This document shows, piece after piece, positions 1 to 11,875 of a stretch of DNA of 64,000 nucleotides. The first letter of the stretch is position 1; each line of letters begins with the position of its first letter. The translations under genes and the position numbers were made by a program. The notes beneath the pieces were generated by a model. It saw nothing but the letters and a program-made list of their open reading frames with translations, searched no databases and was not told where the DNA came from. Origin of the DNA: Alectoria sarmentosa (taxonomy: Eukaryota > Ascomycota > Lecanoromycetes > Lecanorales > Parmeliaceae); NCBI GenBank assembly GCA_009733775.1, contig WOGZ01000077.1:60938-124937 (forward strand), read 5' to 3'.

Positions 1-270
1 CAGCTTGAGGTAGCTGAGGAGCGTCATAGTAGCGCAGCAGCAATGGTGCTTGAGCAAAAGAAAGAGGATTGGCGGCGACAGAAGGATGAGGACATCAAGG
101 CGGGGAGGAAGAAACGGAGAAGGCTGAGAAGGATAAAGGTTGCAGAAGTAGCAAGGAAAAAGGAAATGGGAGAGGCCATGGATGGTGAAGACGAAGACAT
201 GAATGAACGCGGAAAGGACGAAGAGGAGGACTTGAGCAGTAGCACCGATGAGATGACAGAAAGCGATTAA
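1..270 (+). CDS. 3' end of an unidentified charged protein
   Basis: The frame is open from the first base and ends at a TAA at 268-270, so only the last 89 residues are visible. They are extremely charged: a Lys/Arg-rich helix-like stretch (KKEDWRRQKDEDIKAGRKKR) followed by an acidic and serine-rich tail (EDEDMNERGKDEEEDLSSS). No catalytic or binding motif is present and I do not recognise the family. A basic helix followed by an acidic tail is common at the C-termini of nuclear, nucleolar and mitochondrial-ribosome proteins, but that is only a weak inference. The gene body lies outside the window. Confidence 0.6.
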   Translation, partial: QLEVAEERHSSAAAMVLEQKKEDWRRQKDEDIKAGRKKRRRLRRIKVAEVARKKEMGEAMDGEDEDMNERGKDEEEDLSSSTDEMTESD

Positions 271-1281
271 TTTTGAAACGAATGATGGCGAAAGGATAAG
301 AACATTGCCTGATCAGGAAATCGAAGAAGTCGGGGTTGAGAGAGGTAAATCCTGATGCTAGTTGGCCGAACGAGAATGTCTGACCAGCCTTTAAGCAGCC
401 ACAAGTAGTAGCAGGCTCAAAGCGCCAGTCACACGTAAGATTCGCACGACGAAGAGCATGAAGCCGGTATCAATTGTTAGGATAAAGAAGTGTGGCCCGA
501 GCAAACTCTCACGTTGATATGGCTCTGCTCCAAGCACAACTGCCAGATTCAAGCCCAACAAGCCGGCCACTTTCGTAAAATGACAAGCCCGGAAGAAGCT
601 TTAGCGCATCGGTAATTCTGTTCTTGCTCTTCCTGTGTGTTGATTTGCTTGGGGTTTAGACCGCTGCAATTGCACGTTATCTTGGGAATCTCCCGTGAGG
701 AAGCAAAGATTGGGTGGAGTGTGAGACGATCATTCAGCTTCAATGGTCAATTGCCTGGATGCAACGTGCCATTGCTTTCTCTGCTATATAAGATCCCAAA
801 TATTTCTCGGCAAACCGAGCCGCCATTGTCCTCTCGCTGCAGTCTTCCGTACCGCAGGTCCTCGACATTTGACATGATATTGGAAGTGGCCTCTCTCGTT
901 TCATTCCCGCATATCATGCCTCCACCAACGTCCAGCTTGGCATGAAGCTATTGCAAAAGTTGATTCGGAGGTCTGGGGCAGCTAAACGGATGTTGCTTTG
1001 TTTTGTTTATTCTCTGTCTAGCGGTGCAGGCCTGTTGGATCAAAACGTGTTGGGATGGCCGTTGTATGCTGGAGAGAGGGGAATATGAGGCTCGAGGCTC
1101 CGCATCTGGTGTTTTGCGGGGTTTAGTGCCAGCTTGGGGCACAAAAGCAGTGGAGACGGTGCTTTGGATGTGGTGCAGCGCGGACGTTTGGTCTGCGAGG
1201 TAGAAGGAAATTTACCCAATTCATGGTGGCAGGGGCTGGATCAACGATGCGAGTACGACCTCATCCTCGATGTTGGAGGCT
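271..1281. other. Intergenic, no gene seen
   Basis: Open frames here are short, lack codon structure and are not joined by convincing splice sites. A TATA-like ctatataag lies at about 782-790, but the ATG that follows near 874 opens only 24 codons. Confidence 0.5.
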
Positions 1282-1479
1282 TCAGATGAGGTCATCGTCC
1301 TCTCCATCACAATCTTGGGTGACGCCCAGGGTGACGCCCAGGGTAGCTATGATGGGCGCGGGAAGGTGTCTCTTGTACTCAGACGAAAGGGACTTGAGGA
1401 CAATGCCCGCAATGGAGACGGCTGCTCCGAGGACGATGGCGTCAGAAGCGAGGGTCATGATGGATACTGGAGCAGACAT
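1282..1479 (-). CDS. Small single-pass membrane protein (65 aa), unknown
   Basis: An ATG at 1479 in a favourable context (aaatcaccattATG) opens a 65-codon frame with many C-ending codons (ATC, CTC, GCC, GTC), as in expressed fungal genes. Residues about 8-27 (MTLASDAIVLGAAVSIAGIV) form one plausible transmembrane helix. They are followed by a short basic patch and an acidic C-terminus (GEDDDLI). A 13-bp tandem duplication around 1317-1343 gives the repeated peptide TLGVTLGVT. No family is recognised. It could be the first exon of a longer gene, since nothing independent fixes the stop. The call rests on codon use and the start context. Confidence 0.45.
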   Translation of the reverse strand: MSAPVSIMTLASDAIVLGAAVSIAGIVLKSLSSEYKRHLPAPIIATLGVTLGVTQDCDGEDDDLI

Positions 1480-3517
1480 AATGGTGATTTGTGGAGCGGT
1501 TTTCTTGGTTTCTGGGTTATTCGAATGAGTTGGTGATAGAGGAAGCGTTCAACCTGATTCAAGTAAATTGGACTCTGATTTTTTTGCTCAAATGAGAATT
1601 TTAGAAGCAGTGGAGGTTGAATCAAAGGGGGAAGGGAGAATGATGGTTATCAGTTGCACTCTTCAAAGGATTTCAGACCTTGCCGAGGAGTTCTCTTTTC
1701 ATTTTCTGTTGGATGCAAGAAGCGTCCCAAGTAGGCAAGTAGGAAAGAAAGCTGACAGGCGGGAAAGACGTGGCGCTCTGGCCGTTCCGACGTTCTAGGG
1801 GAAAATTGAAAGCGAGGCCCCAGGCGCTACGGTTGAGCCCGGATGTCATGCCTGCATATCGAATATCGATCTGCATCAATGCGACTTGACTGGGTTGTGC
1901 TTGCTCGTGAATCCTACCTCGGTCCCTTGGTCATGCATGACCCTTCCAGGTACCTACCTAGTTTCCAACCCCTGTCAAACGGCGAGCAGCGACAGGGAAC
2001 AAAATTGATGGAGAGGCCTCGCGTAGAAGAGCGAGAAACCTTTCAGCAGTTCTGGCTCACGCCCCCTTCCCCCCAATGGATTCGTCGATTCCGGAACAAA
2101 CGTCTGCGTGTCGCTTTAAGCAAGCTTTCTCTGAAAGCACCATCTTTTTTTTTGGGACTTCTGCTTCATACAGTGCTCACGTCTTAAAAGTCACAGTCCC
2201 TTGTTCTCGTCCAGCTAGGTACCTACGGTAGCCTGCCAACAAATAGAACCTGGCCGCCGCTGCGGAGTAGACGATGTCCTCTCGAGGGAGTCGAATTTGA
2301 TAAGACCAAGCAAGCACATACTGTATCCGCAACCCATAGCAGGGCTCGCGGAAGGATCCGTCCGTGGAATCCGATTCGGCTTATCAGTACTACCGTACTT
2401 ACTTTTCGAGTCATGTTGAGGGCCTTGGCAACGGTAATTGGCGCGGGGGCACAAGCGAAAATAGGTACTTTAGCTTGGATTGGGGCCATTTCAATAATGT
2501 GGAGCCAGTCGGGTGTGACTTCATGCACACTGTTACGCGGAGCAACGAAACACCCCACGTGACTTGACCTTCGCTTATGGTCTCTGACCTTTGCAAGTGT
2601 GCATGAGCATGACTGGGGCTATGTAAAGTAGAGCTTGCTTTCTCCTGGCAAAAGAACACTCCTCTGGGCTTCGTGGGATACTACCGCAGGCGTATTGGCG
2701 GGGAAAGTACCTACCTTGTGGGTAATTGTGATCGTAGGATTTCTGAACGATATCGCAGATTTGGCAGGAAGAAGGATAAGTTGGTCTGATGGAAGACTTT
2801 GCCTTTGGAAATTTTGGCGTGGGCAATTGCCGTGCTTGTTTCATTGCGAAGCGTTTAATGCGGTGAGCTTCATGGCCGAGTCTCTTTCCCCCAAAAAAAA
2901 GGATGGTGGCCTGTCCTTGGTGCTTTCTCGCCACTTGATAGAGGGTAAGATTGGTGATTGTGAAGCCCCATGTGTATGCCTAGACACTGTCTTACAAAAG
3001 TCTCGAACAGAGCAGATGGAGCAGGAAACCATTAGGAAACCATGAAGCGTTACCATCCGCGCCTTTTCAATCCGCTCATAGGATTCCCTCATTCCCTTCA
3101 TCTGACATTCCTACACTCCACTCAGCTTCCCCTTGGTCCCCAAGCATCCAACTCCCACAAACCACAACGCAGGTACCGAGCAACCCCATGGCCATATCCA
3201 TCCCGTCACTACCAAAAACAACAACAACAGCATTTCAGCACCCAAACTACACCACGACATCTTGCACGGCTGATCAGTAACCGGACAAAGAACGCCGGCG
3301 TCGTCGCCTTGTCATCCAATTCGGCGACTTCGTCCCTTGCGGCTTGGAAGCGCGCCGTCGTCGACGGGGTCACCGTTGGCGATGTTGGGGACGCGTTCCG
3401 TGAGGGTGATGTTGAGGGCAAAGAGGAAGAGGGAGGCAAAGACGGATTTTGGGGGGGGGGGGGGGGGGGAGAGGGGGGGGTGGGGGGGGGGGGGGGGCAG
3501 ATGCATGATGGGTTGCT
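1480..3517. other. Long non-coding or unresolved stretch
   Basis: About 2 kb without a convincing gene. Several frames of 60-170 codons exist, but none shows domain motifs or codon bias. A G-homopolymer cluster at 3451-3497 is listed separately. Confidence 0.4.
3451..3497. repeat. Interrupted poly-G tract
   Basis: A run of 19 G, then short G runs split by single A or T bases, ending in 16 G. On the minus strand it is a C tract lying just downstream of a possible gtaaag donor at about 3518-3523. Such a tract can form G-quadruplexes, and its exact length is prone to sequencing error. Confidence 0.85.
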
Positions 3518-3847
3518 TTACCTGGTGGGAGAGGTGGAAGGGAGAGGGATCGGGTGGTGAGTATGCAGAGGGGGGAGTGTGGTGGGTAGGAGCGAATCGA
3601 TCTTGAATGGAAGGGGTAGGAGTGATCCATTTTTGTAGGGAGGTGAAGACGGGGAGCAGTTGCTACTCTTGCACAACGGTATGTGTTCGTTCACACTCTG
3701 CGGTTCTTGGCTGCTTTTCTTGGCTGACTTGACTGTCAGGGGTTGCGTGGTGCCCGTTTCAGAGGCATATTCAGCCTTTCGCTTCACTCGGTCTGCTGGA
3801 TACCATTGGCACAGAATTGATGTTTGATTGTTGTTGCTGTCGTCCAT
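3518..3847 (-). CDS. Possible hypothetical protein, first exon
   Basis: An ATG at 3847 opens 109 codons of polar, Ser/Pro/Lys-rich sequence (DRVKRKAEYASETGTT, LTVKSAKKSSQEPQS). Near the stop there is a gtaaag that could be a splice donor, after which the minus strand runs into the long C tract. Beyond the tract, about 3300-3445 holds another coding-looking piece with a hydrophobic run (VFASLFLFALNITL). The two could be exons of one gene, but no join is convincing because the tract length decides the frame. No homology is recognised and the model is tentative. Confidence 0.3.
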   Translation of the reverse strand: MDDSNNNQTSILCQWYPADRVKRKAEYASETGTTQPLTVKSAKKSSQEPQSVNEHIPLCKSSNCSPSSPPYKNGSLLPLPFKIDSLLPTTLPPLHTHHPIPLPSTSPTR

Positions 3848-4374
3848 AATGGCGAGCGGGGTTCAAGATCATCGAGTTATGAACCAAATATGCACTGTAG
3901 GTTGACGGAAGTGTTCGCCGAGCACCGACGACTTCTGAGTTATCGCTTGCTTGAGGTGAACCATAGATGGAGACGCCTCATTGGATGGGGAAAAAGCTCC
4001 ACAGTAGCAAATCCATTTCACAAGTCAACAGGCCGTGGTAGAGTTCCAGCAACACCGCAAAAGAAAAGGCAGCCACAAGATGAGAAGCAATTCAAACTCC
4101 ACAGCCGGGGGAAGGATAGAGACGGTTTCAGAACTTATCAGGTATGTATGTATTGCTAAACCTAGCGGGTGTATCTCAGGGTCAAATAAGTCCCAATGCA
4201 GGCCGCCGTGAGAGATGACCTCCTTAAAAACCCTCCAACTCCGCTACTTATGCATGATCGTGACGACGGCTTCAATCAAGCCGTCCCCTTGCCGAATCCT
4301 TCCTTCCAAGAAGTGGAATCAGACGCCAAGGGTATTTCTTAGTTCCGTACCATACGTATGATTGAATTCGGCGT
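3848..4374. other. Intergenic, nothing recognised
   Basis: Contains the downstream flank of the FHA gene, which ends at 4375 on the minus strand. No coding pattern or RNA gene is seen. Confidence 0.5.
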
Positions 4375-6783
4375 TCATCTATCTCCACCTGGCTGCCAGC
4401 CATTTAACCAAGTCATGATTCCAACTCCGATAAGTACAACCCCGACCATGGACACATAAGGCGCACTCTGTACCAGGCGCACACCTTCTCCTGTACTGCC
4501 CCATTGTCGTTGCTGCTGGAGTACGTTCGATACCGTTTTCTCCAGCTCTCGGTGCATGTCCTCTATCGCAGCGGTGCCGTTTGGTAGCTGGTGATGCAGA
4601 TGCGAGGACGACGAGCTGCTTCCCAGTCCTTTGGAATGTGTGGGGGCTTTCGAGTCCGCAATACCGTCGACGTCGCCGTTGCTAAGAAGTGTAGAGTCTT
4701 CGTCATTCGTTGTTGGCATTACGTGCTTGGAGTCGCGTCCGGCTCGAATGCTTTCTACCATCTCCGCTAAGCCCCTTCGTCCTTCTTCGGCGTCTTCTGC
4801 TCTTTGCTTGTATGATTCCATAAGCAGCTTCATGTCGTCCATCTCTTTGACCATGAGATCCAATTTAGCCTGTAGCCGCGAGGTCGATGTATCAACGTCT
4901 ACTGTGCCCTGGCGCATGTCTTCAGCGCTCTTTAAAGTCGCCGTGGATATCGATCTGGAAAGTGGTTTTGATTCATCTTCGTCCTCTGCATGACCATTTG
5001 GTAGCTCGTGCTCGATGAGCTCCAGAGTATCCAAGGGTGGCTCGAAGGCCTCCTCCTCAACAGCACCGTTCGTCTCGTGATCATCTTGGCTACCTGATAA
5101 GGTACGCGCACGCCGTTCCGCAAGCTCACGTGCCTTGCGCTCTCGTGCCAATGCAATTTCGAGATGCTTTACGCGGCTGCCTTGCGAGTCTATCTCTTGT
5201 TTCGCTGACTTCAATGCTTCAAGCAGGGAGACAATCTGGCCACTTGGAATCTCTTTTGCGGGTGAAATCAATCCTGATTTTGGTCTCTCTGTATCTACCC
5301 TCTTCAAAGATGGCTGAGAGAACGACTCTGGTGCAGTGAAGCGGGCGGAATCTGGTTTTTCAGGAAGCGGCTGTTGTGGCGGCGGGGCTGCAGGCTGCGA
5401 GAATGGAGATATAGCGTCGACTTGGGTAGACGGATGGACTCCGTTTGCTTTATTTTCCTCTGTAGTATGTTTCGGTGGTGAATTAGGGGGCTGTTCGCCA
5501 GGTTGTAGCGTTAGTAGAGTGTTGAAGAAATCGCTAGTGCGATAGAGATCCTGGGATTGCTGTTTTGCTTGCTTGAGCTCCCCCTGGCATGAATCAGCGA
5601 ATGGTGTACACATTGCCTAGTCTACTTTTCGACTTACCCCCAGCTTCTTCACCACTTGCTCAATGGTGATGGGGCCCATCCAAAGATTCATTTGCCTCTG
5701 CGGTCCCAACATGTTTGCGTTGCCCCCAGCCATATTCGACGGACCAGTCATACGACCGTTGCTACCCACAGAGCCTTGGCTAGTACCTCTGCCTCGCATT
5801 TGTGACATTTGCTGGCTCATTGGCTCCCCCATTATCGCGTTGCCGGAACTCGAATGGTTGGCATTGAAGTCCATTTCTAGTAGACTTGGAGGATTGGGAT
5901 AGACACCTGCAAGTTCGACTTTGGCGGAAACTTTGTGATGTACAATACTTTTCTGATCCTCACTCACAATGTCGATCCCTAGCTCCAACGTGTCTTGTTC
6001 CCGAAGTTCATGTGGCTCAGAATCTCTGTTTTCCGCCGACAGCCTGATTCCGTTGACGAAAGTTCCATTTGACGATTTTACGTCTTTGATCCATACCTTG
6101 CCAGTCTCCTTGTCCGCCCACACCTCAGCGTGTTGCCTCGAGAGTACCTTGGAGTCGAAATAGCCGTTGATAGCCGTTGGTACTGTCTTCGCATTTGTCT
6201 GACGACCAATTCGCAAGAAGTCCGGAGAGAAGGGAACGGTAATCTGCTTCCGTTCGAAAGTGCCGGTCATTGGCAGCAGTGCCAGAATGGCCGGTGACGC
6301 CCCTGAACCTGCAGACTGCTGTTCTCCTCTTCCCCCATTTTGCTGTGCTTGAGATTGAAGTCTGTTTTGAGAGGGCAATACTGGAGACGGCTGGTGCATT
6401 GCGGTGTTCATAGTGGATGCCGCTGACTGACCAGACGACGGGGTCGGAAGTGCCTGTGATCTCGCTGTGGATAGACCTGATACAGGTTCGGCTTTGGATG
6501 ACGGCCAAAGACCTCTGGCACCACTGGCCGCTTTTTTCTTCGGTCCCCACCCTCCTTGTTCCCCATTCGCCGTTGGAGTGTCGCCGTTCATTTGTGGGGC
6601 AGGAGCAGGTGAAGTGAAGGTAGACGATGAAGCTGAAGAAGTCGTGGAAGAAGTCGAGTTCGTGCGCTGTGCACCTTTGCGAGGCATGAACATTCTGGTC
6701 ACCTCTTCGGCGCTCATTCCCTCTACACCACTACCAGAATTCCATCTTGGCTGGAAGCTAGGCGGAGACGCTACAGCAGTCAT
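4375..6783 (-). CDS. FHA-domain, tail-anchored SLMAP/PRO45-like STRIPAK protein
   Basis: Two exons, 6783-5638 and 5583-4375, joined in phase 0 across a 54-bp intron (donor gtaagt, acceptor ccag), give 784 residues. An N-terminal Ser/Pro/Gln-rich segment precedes an FHA domain at about 172-300. Its phosphothreonine-binding signature is intact: G193-R194, S215-R-Q-H218, S238-N-G-T and N244. The C-terminal half has coiled-coil stretches (LEIALARERKARELAERRA) and ends in a hydrophobic tail anchor (MVGVVLIGVGIMTWL). This order matches animal SLMAP, Sordaria PRO45 and yeast Far9/Far10. Those family members place the STRIPAK phosphatase/kinase complex on nuclear-envelope, ER or mitochondrial membranes and control hyphal fusion and fruiting. 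The architecture makes the assignment strong. The gene name differs between species, so no symbol is given. Confidence 0.9.
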
Positions 6784-7659
6784 CGGTGTAATAAATATCG
6801 TGTTTCAATTCTGCCTCTGTATCATCCGCCCTCCTATAGCTCCGAATGCTGTTCCAAGCGGTCCTTGACTTCAGGTCCCAGGTTGTTGAAACAAGCGCGC
6901 CACTGCAGCACCGCAGGCCTCGAGGGAGGGGTGAGGTGACTTCGGGTGATGATTGGACCCCTCATATGAATTAGACCTCAAAGGAGGCCCGGAAGTTTAG
7001 TCGATATGCAGATCCTGCTGGCTTGACACGATGATAATGGATGCCGGACGACCGCAAACAATGACCCTGATGGCAAGCTGGGTCACAGTAGAAGAGAAGA
7101 CCAGATCAGCTGCGTGTCTGCTTGAACTTAAGGAGAGAATGATACAGGTCAGCAACAAGTGTGACAATACTGGAGCCCGTCAATGTCAGTGTATTGGTTG
7201 TTGATTTTTAAATCTGAGGGGTAGGGTTAGGGAGAAGTCAGCGTTGTATTTTCGACAGGCGCAGACGCGGGTTGATAGGGCTGAGACAGACGCCGAGAAG
7301 GACAATGACGAAGCCGGATCAAAACAGAAGAGGATATAAGTTTGTTATAATTTTGATATTAAAGCTTTGTACACCACCCCGATCTAATACGTCCGAATAC
7401 TCTGGTCCGTGGGGGTATTGCATGTAGCTGCTGGGTGGACAGCCAAACCAATTTCACACGTGACTGGTTTTCTGGGGTAAGGGTGTTCCTGGTAGTTCTG
7501 GTGGTCCGAGCTTGCAACGGAAGACTCCAAAGTCAAAGATTCAACGCTTTCCAAGATACCCTTAGAGCCTAGAGGTTGACACGGTTCGAAAATTCGGAAT
7601 CATATCCTCAACCTGTCTCTACCTAATCCCTGCAGCCTGCAACCATCTACACATTCAAC
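6784..7659. other. Intergenic between divergent FHA gene and MGR2
   Basis: About 880 bp that should hold both promoters. A single telomere-like ggttaggg at about 7224 is not repeated. No further gene is seen. Confidence 0.5.
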
Positions 7660-8281
7660 ATGCCGCCTATGCCATCGAGCTCCACTGGCGGAGGACGTAC
7701 ACAAGGACCTTCCACGTTTGATAAATGTGTGCCCTCTCTACCGTCATCCACGCGCCATTGCTGACAACAGTCAGGGAAAATGGGTGCGATCCTTGGAGGC
7801 TGTATGGATTAACAATGACACCCGCGCTACGCCGAGTCTTTCACTGACTGAGGACTCTGCTCTACAGCCGTAGGTCTGATCATGGGCTTTATCTTTGGTA
7901 CATCATACGATAATTCTACCTCTCAGGACGTCTGAAAAGCTGCTAAGACGAAATGAAGGTAGCTTCAACATCATGAGATACGGTGCTGGTCCCAGTGGCC
8001 CTATGAGGACCTTGGGACAATACATGGCGGGTTCGGGAGTCACATTTGGGTAAGTTGGCAATAGGCCTTGCGCCTCGCTCTGCCTGGTACGTCTATTTGA
8101 GTCCAGCTCGATGCTGACTCCCATTCTACTCGACAGCTTCTTTATGTCGATAGGGTCTGTAATCCGCACCGAAGGCAATTCGCCCTTGGACACAGAGGCA
8201 TTTGCGCGAGCGAAACGGCGACCTATGATACTGCCTAGAAAGTCTACGAGTAGACCGGGGCAAGGAGGTAGAGAGCAATGA
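7660..8281 (+). CDS. MGR2: Mgr2/Romo1 family subunit of the TIM23 translocase
   Basis: Five short exons (7660-7726, 7775-7801, 7868-7897, 7959-8049, 8137-8281) join in consistent phase to 119 residues. The core is the Mgr2/Romo1 signature: STFDKWKMGAILGGSVG, then GFIFGSFNIMRYGAGP, then MRTLGQYMAGSGVTFGFFMS. It contains two glycine-zipper transmembrane helices. In yeast Mgr2 sits in the inner mitochondrial membrane, holds Tim21 to TIM23 and acts as a lateral gatekeeper for presequence proteins. Family length (about 75-120 aa) fits. The first acceptor was chosen as tcag before GGAAAATG because it alone keeps the KMG frame, making residue 23 Trp. The short exons make this gene easy to miss. Confidence 0.93.
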
Positions 8282-9241
8282 GCTGTTGGATTGTGTACGA
8301 AGGATAAAATTCTGAACTGTGGCTGTGATCCTGCTATTTACCTATCTCAATCGATTACTTTTCTACATCGAGTTCGGTTGGCTGTGAAACAACTATCTGC
8401 TGCTTTTGCCCTGATGGATATCCTCAATCATTAATGGTCGTCTCGCTGCGCATTAAATCGTGGTGATCGCAACGGCTTTACTGATGTGCTTCGGCAGGTG
8501 CGGCCTACTTCTGATTTGATTTTTGGGTAGAGGCAAAACAGGAAAGAAGAGAAGATAACGGTGGAAAAAGTGAGAATGAGATTGGGACCGAGATAGTAGG
8601 AAGGCGAGAGGAAGTAAAATTACGAAAACGACGTGGAACAACATCCGCCGGAGGAGGAGGCAGATGTTCAGGAGTTGAATATTCTTAGGTTTGAAGCGGG
8701 CTCATAGGTGCTTGCTCCTACAATTGCTATGTTTCCGCAAGCGAGGATATGAGGCCATTGAATTTCTTGAAGACAGGAAATTATTGTGTCACCACTTTAT
8801 AGACTTGAGAATTTGGGACAGTTTGTGGAAATAGAATCACTTAACATCGAACATAGTTATTGGGAAGGCGTAGGAGAGGTGAGATGCCAATTGCCGATAC
8901 TTTAATAGCCACCCTTTTTGTCAGCAAATAGCTATGCATATCACACTGGACCTTGGTCTCCTTCCATCCTGCATGCATACCAAGCCAAGAAGTATTGGCG
9001 GAAGCACTGAGAAAAAAATTCGGGCGGACTGTGTGATACCAAGAAAATGTCGTTTGCACAACGCCGAAATTCATGATGCCGCCGCGGTCACAGGGTGGTG
9101 GGGCTGAAAAGCGTCCACGCGCTTTCACATTTTCCACGAGAATGTGCGAGCCACTGGCCATTACATGAGCTGTAGCAACAGCAGCTGCAAACCTTGTTAC
9201 ACGTCTATTCCTAAGTAGCCCAGCCTTGACAGTAGGGCGCC
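8282..9241. other. Intergenic, nothing recognised
   Basis: About 960 bp between two plus-strand genes. A 135-codon minus-strand frame at 8841-9248 overlaps the aldolase start and has no protein-like composition. Confidence 0.5.
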
Positions 9242-10219
9242 ATGACAACGAGATATACCCAGGACGAGTGGCTTGCTATTTTTGACCAAGCGGGGCAGAA
9301 CCTACCAAGTACCCCATTGGGATGCAAGGCACCGAGTGTTGGGACCGCGGCGTTTGCTAAGACCATAGATCACACCCTTTTGAAGCTTGATGCGACCGAA
9401 AAGCAGGTGGACACACTTTGCGAGGAAGCCAGAAGACACAATTTCAAGGTGTGCCATTTCCTTCAATGCGTGATTTGATTAAATCTGGCCCACTTCTACT
9501 ATAATCTATGGAGATTCGGTTGTTAGAAAGACCCTTGGATTTGTTGAGCGATCCTGACCAACTGATCGAGTTTACAGTCTGTCTGTGTACGATTGACATG
9601 GGTGGACCGTGCTGTTCACAATCTGCAAGGAGGTTCGGTGGTTGTAGCTTGTGTGGTAGGATTTCATGAAGGAACCCAATCTCTCAAGCAGAAGACAACG
9701 GAAGCGGCGAGAGCGGTCGATGCTGGAGCCAAAGAACTTGATATGGTCATGAATTATGTTCTCCTCAGACAAGAACAATACTCCAAGGTGTACACGGAAA
9801 TAGCGGCTGTGCGTAACGTGGCCCCTCATCCAGTCATCCTCAAGGTGATCTTGGAGACATCGCAACTATCATCACGCGAAATAATAGCTGGATGTAAGAT
9901 AGCGGAGGCAGCAGGGGCAGACTATGTGAAGACTAGCACTGGATTCAACGGCCAAGGAGCAACCCAAGAGAATGTCCGACTGATAAGGAGCGTTGTAGGG
10001 GCCAACTTGAAAGTCAAGGCCAGTGGGGGCGTGAAGACGGTAAATGAATGCGTTGTCATGATGGAAGCTGGTGCAGAGAGAATTGGTTCGAGCAATGGAG
10101 TATGGATCATGGAAGAAGCAAAGAGTTTGCTGGAGCAAGTAACCCATGCAGCTGGAAGTGGGGAGTCGAAAGGCCAGAGGCCAGCAGCCTCCTTAACGCG
10201 AATGTTCAGTTCTTCATGA
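9242..10219 (+). CDS. Deoxyribose-phosphate aldolase (DeoC)
   Basis: Two exons, 9242-9448 and 9578-10219, joined in phase 0 (donor gtgtgc, acceptor ttacag), give 282 residues. The enzyme cleaves 2-deoxyribose 5-phosphate to glyceraldehyde 3-phosphate and acetaldehyde in deoxynucleoside breakdown. The class I aldolase residues are all present: the Schiff-base lysine in YVKTSTGF (K187), the second active-site lysine in KASGGVKT (K217) and the aspartate in ELDMVMN (D124). The strand after the intron (SVCVRLTWVDRAV) fits the usual SVCV start of the second beta strand. The fold is a complete TIM barrel and the length is normal for fungal DeoC. Some bacteria keep deoC in a nucleoside operon, but no related gene lies alongside here. 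Confidence 0.96.
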
Positions 10220-11111
10220 TACGAGAGCGAAGCGTATCTACTGATCCAATGGGAAGTGCAGTCCAGGGCGATTTGACTATTGAGACGAATGTTTTTACGG
10301 ACTGGCATTGCCCGGAAAATTGATTGGTGTCACGAACAAAAGTCCCGTCTTTGTTACTTCCCGCGACATTCAATCCTCTAGTCTACCATCGGCCTTTGAC
10401 TTCCTTCCAGTCTTTAGTGCAGTTGCGAAGATACCAGCCCTTTCTACTCTCATCCCAGAATAGTATTTGTCCTATTCCAGGAGCCATCCAAAAGATCATA
10501 CTCATGGAATTTGGAATGCTTGGCAGATCTTGCAGCAGACAGACCCGTGGTTCAATGCCTTTGGGCTAGAGACAATGACTCCCGCTCTGGGCCTCAAAAT
10601 CTCACTCTCTACAATTAATTGGGCTTGTCAACAAAGAAAATGGTGATCAATTGAGGGATAAATCCTATGTCGTCACAGCTGATACCGTCCATGATGAATG
10701 AACACAAACAGCACACCTTATTAAAAGTTGTCTTCGCTATCATGAAGATTTTCAAAAATTTCGCTATCTTCCCTCTGGCTTTTCCTCCTTTATCTTGAAT
10801 ACTACAGTTTGGTTCGTCCGTTTCAAAGTCAGATGAAAACCGCATGCATGGCCCACACCCTCTGTTTCTATGTTTTCCGCTCTCGAAGCATCCCCGTTTG
10901 CTCCACAGATACCATGTTTCCTTGCAGTGTCCTCGTCATTGCACATAGGTAGAACTCCCTTCTCTTTCCACGTTTTCTTGTCAGTTACAATGAGGATATT
11001 GGGAGATTTCTCTCACTCTGAATATATCTTCCCATTGTCAAAATTGTCCGTGCTTCGGATTAAATGGCGAGTACTCCTCCTATACTTCGGCTTCAAGCAC
11101 TCTCCGTTTTC
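10220..11111. other. Intergenic, nothing recognised
   Basis: Only short frames without codon structure. It separates the aldolase from an uncertain minus-strand gene. Confidence 0.45.
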
Positions 11112-11707
11112 TCACAATCTCTTATGAAAAACGGCAACCTCCAACCAAATCGCATGAACTTCCAAAAGAAGTTGTCTGCTGCTGAATGAAACGTCTCTAC
11201 CCCTATCTCGACGCGGAAACCACTCCCTGTAAACAAAGTCCAGGATCCCAATTTGATCGACGGCATTCATACCAGTATTGAAGGAGATAACCCAGTCATT
11301 CCAGGAGAATTGCCGGCAGTTGTCTGGTTCAAATCTACAATAGCCTTGGTGCTCGTTTCTGGAATTGAAGAGGCACGTCAAGAATTTCGGATTCGGAAGT
11401 AGCAGATTTCATAATTAGCACTTCGCAGCCAGTCGGGTCCAAAGGCGGCTTTCGTGGTTTTGAGGATCTGCCACTCGGCGTTCACTACTTTAATGAGAGA
11501 CACTACGCCCTTGTTGATTTTCAACCAATTGAAGCAATTGTAGTAATCGTCGCCTGCTCTGAGAGATACGCATGGCGTGACGCGATATACCCACGTGCCT
11601 AGCCTCGGACGTCGAAATAAAGCTGGACGGGGATCTTCTCCAGTCAGATGGCGTAATCTGCGCAATGCACTGAAATTTTTGCCCCACGAAGCAAATATCA
11701 ACTCCAC
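11112..11707 (-). CDS. Possible hypothetical or broken gene, two frames
   Basis: Two adjacent minus-strand frames look protein-like and follow each other: one at about 11707-11378 (for example RLGTWVYRVTPCVSLRAGDD) and one at about 11381-11112 (for example WNDWVISFNTGMNAVDQIG). They overlap by a few bases in different frames and neither starts with a well-placed ATG. Either an upstream exon and a short intron are missing from my reading, or the gene carries a frameshift near 11380. No family is recognised. The region lies immediately upstream of the siroheme gene, on the opposite strand. Confidence 0.25.
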
Positions 11708-11875
11708 CCGATAGCATGACCTTCGTCGCCCTCAGTGTTCGCTTTCGCTCAAAAGGAAATCTATTAGCATTGGCTGGGTTTGAATACATAGTCCCTTGAC
11801 ACTGTGCGAGCAGCATTGCATCGCCGAACACTCCAGAACACAAAGAGACGTCAATTACCTGGACTCGGAAAGCTA

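Noticed and set aside
7216..7240. Telomere-like ggttaggg
   Set aside because: A single copy, not an array, so not an interstitial telomere.
8841..9248. 135-codon minus-strand frame overlapping the DeoC start
   Set aside because: No domain, odd composition, and it overlaps the well-supported aldolase start codon. A chance frame.
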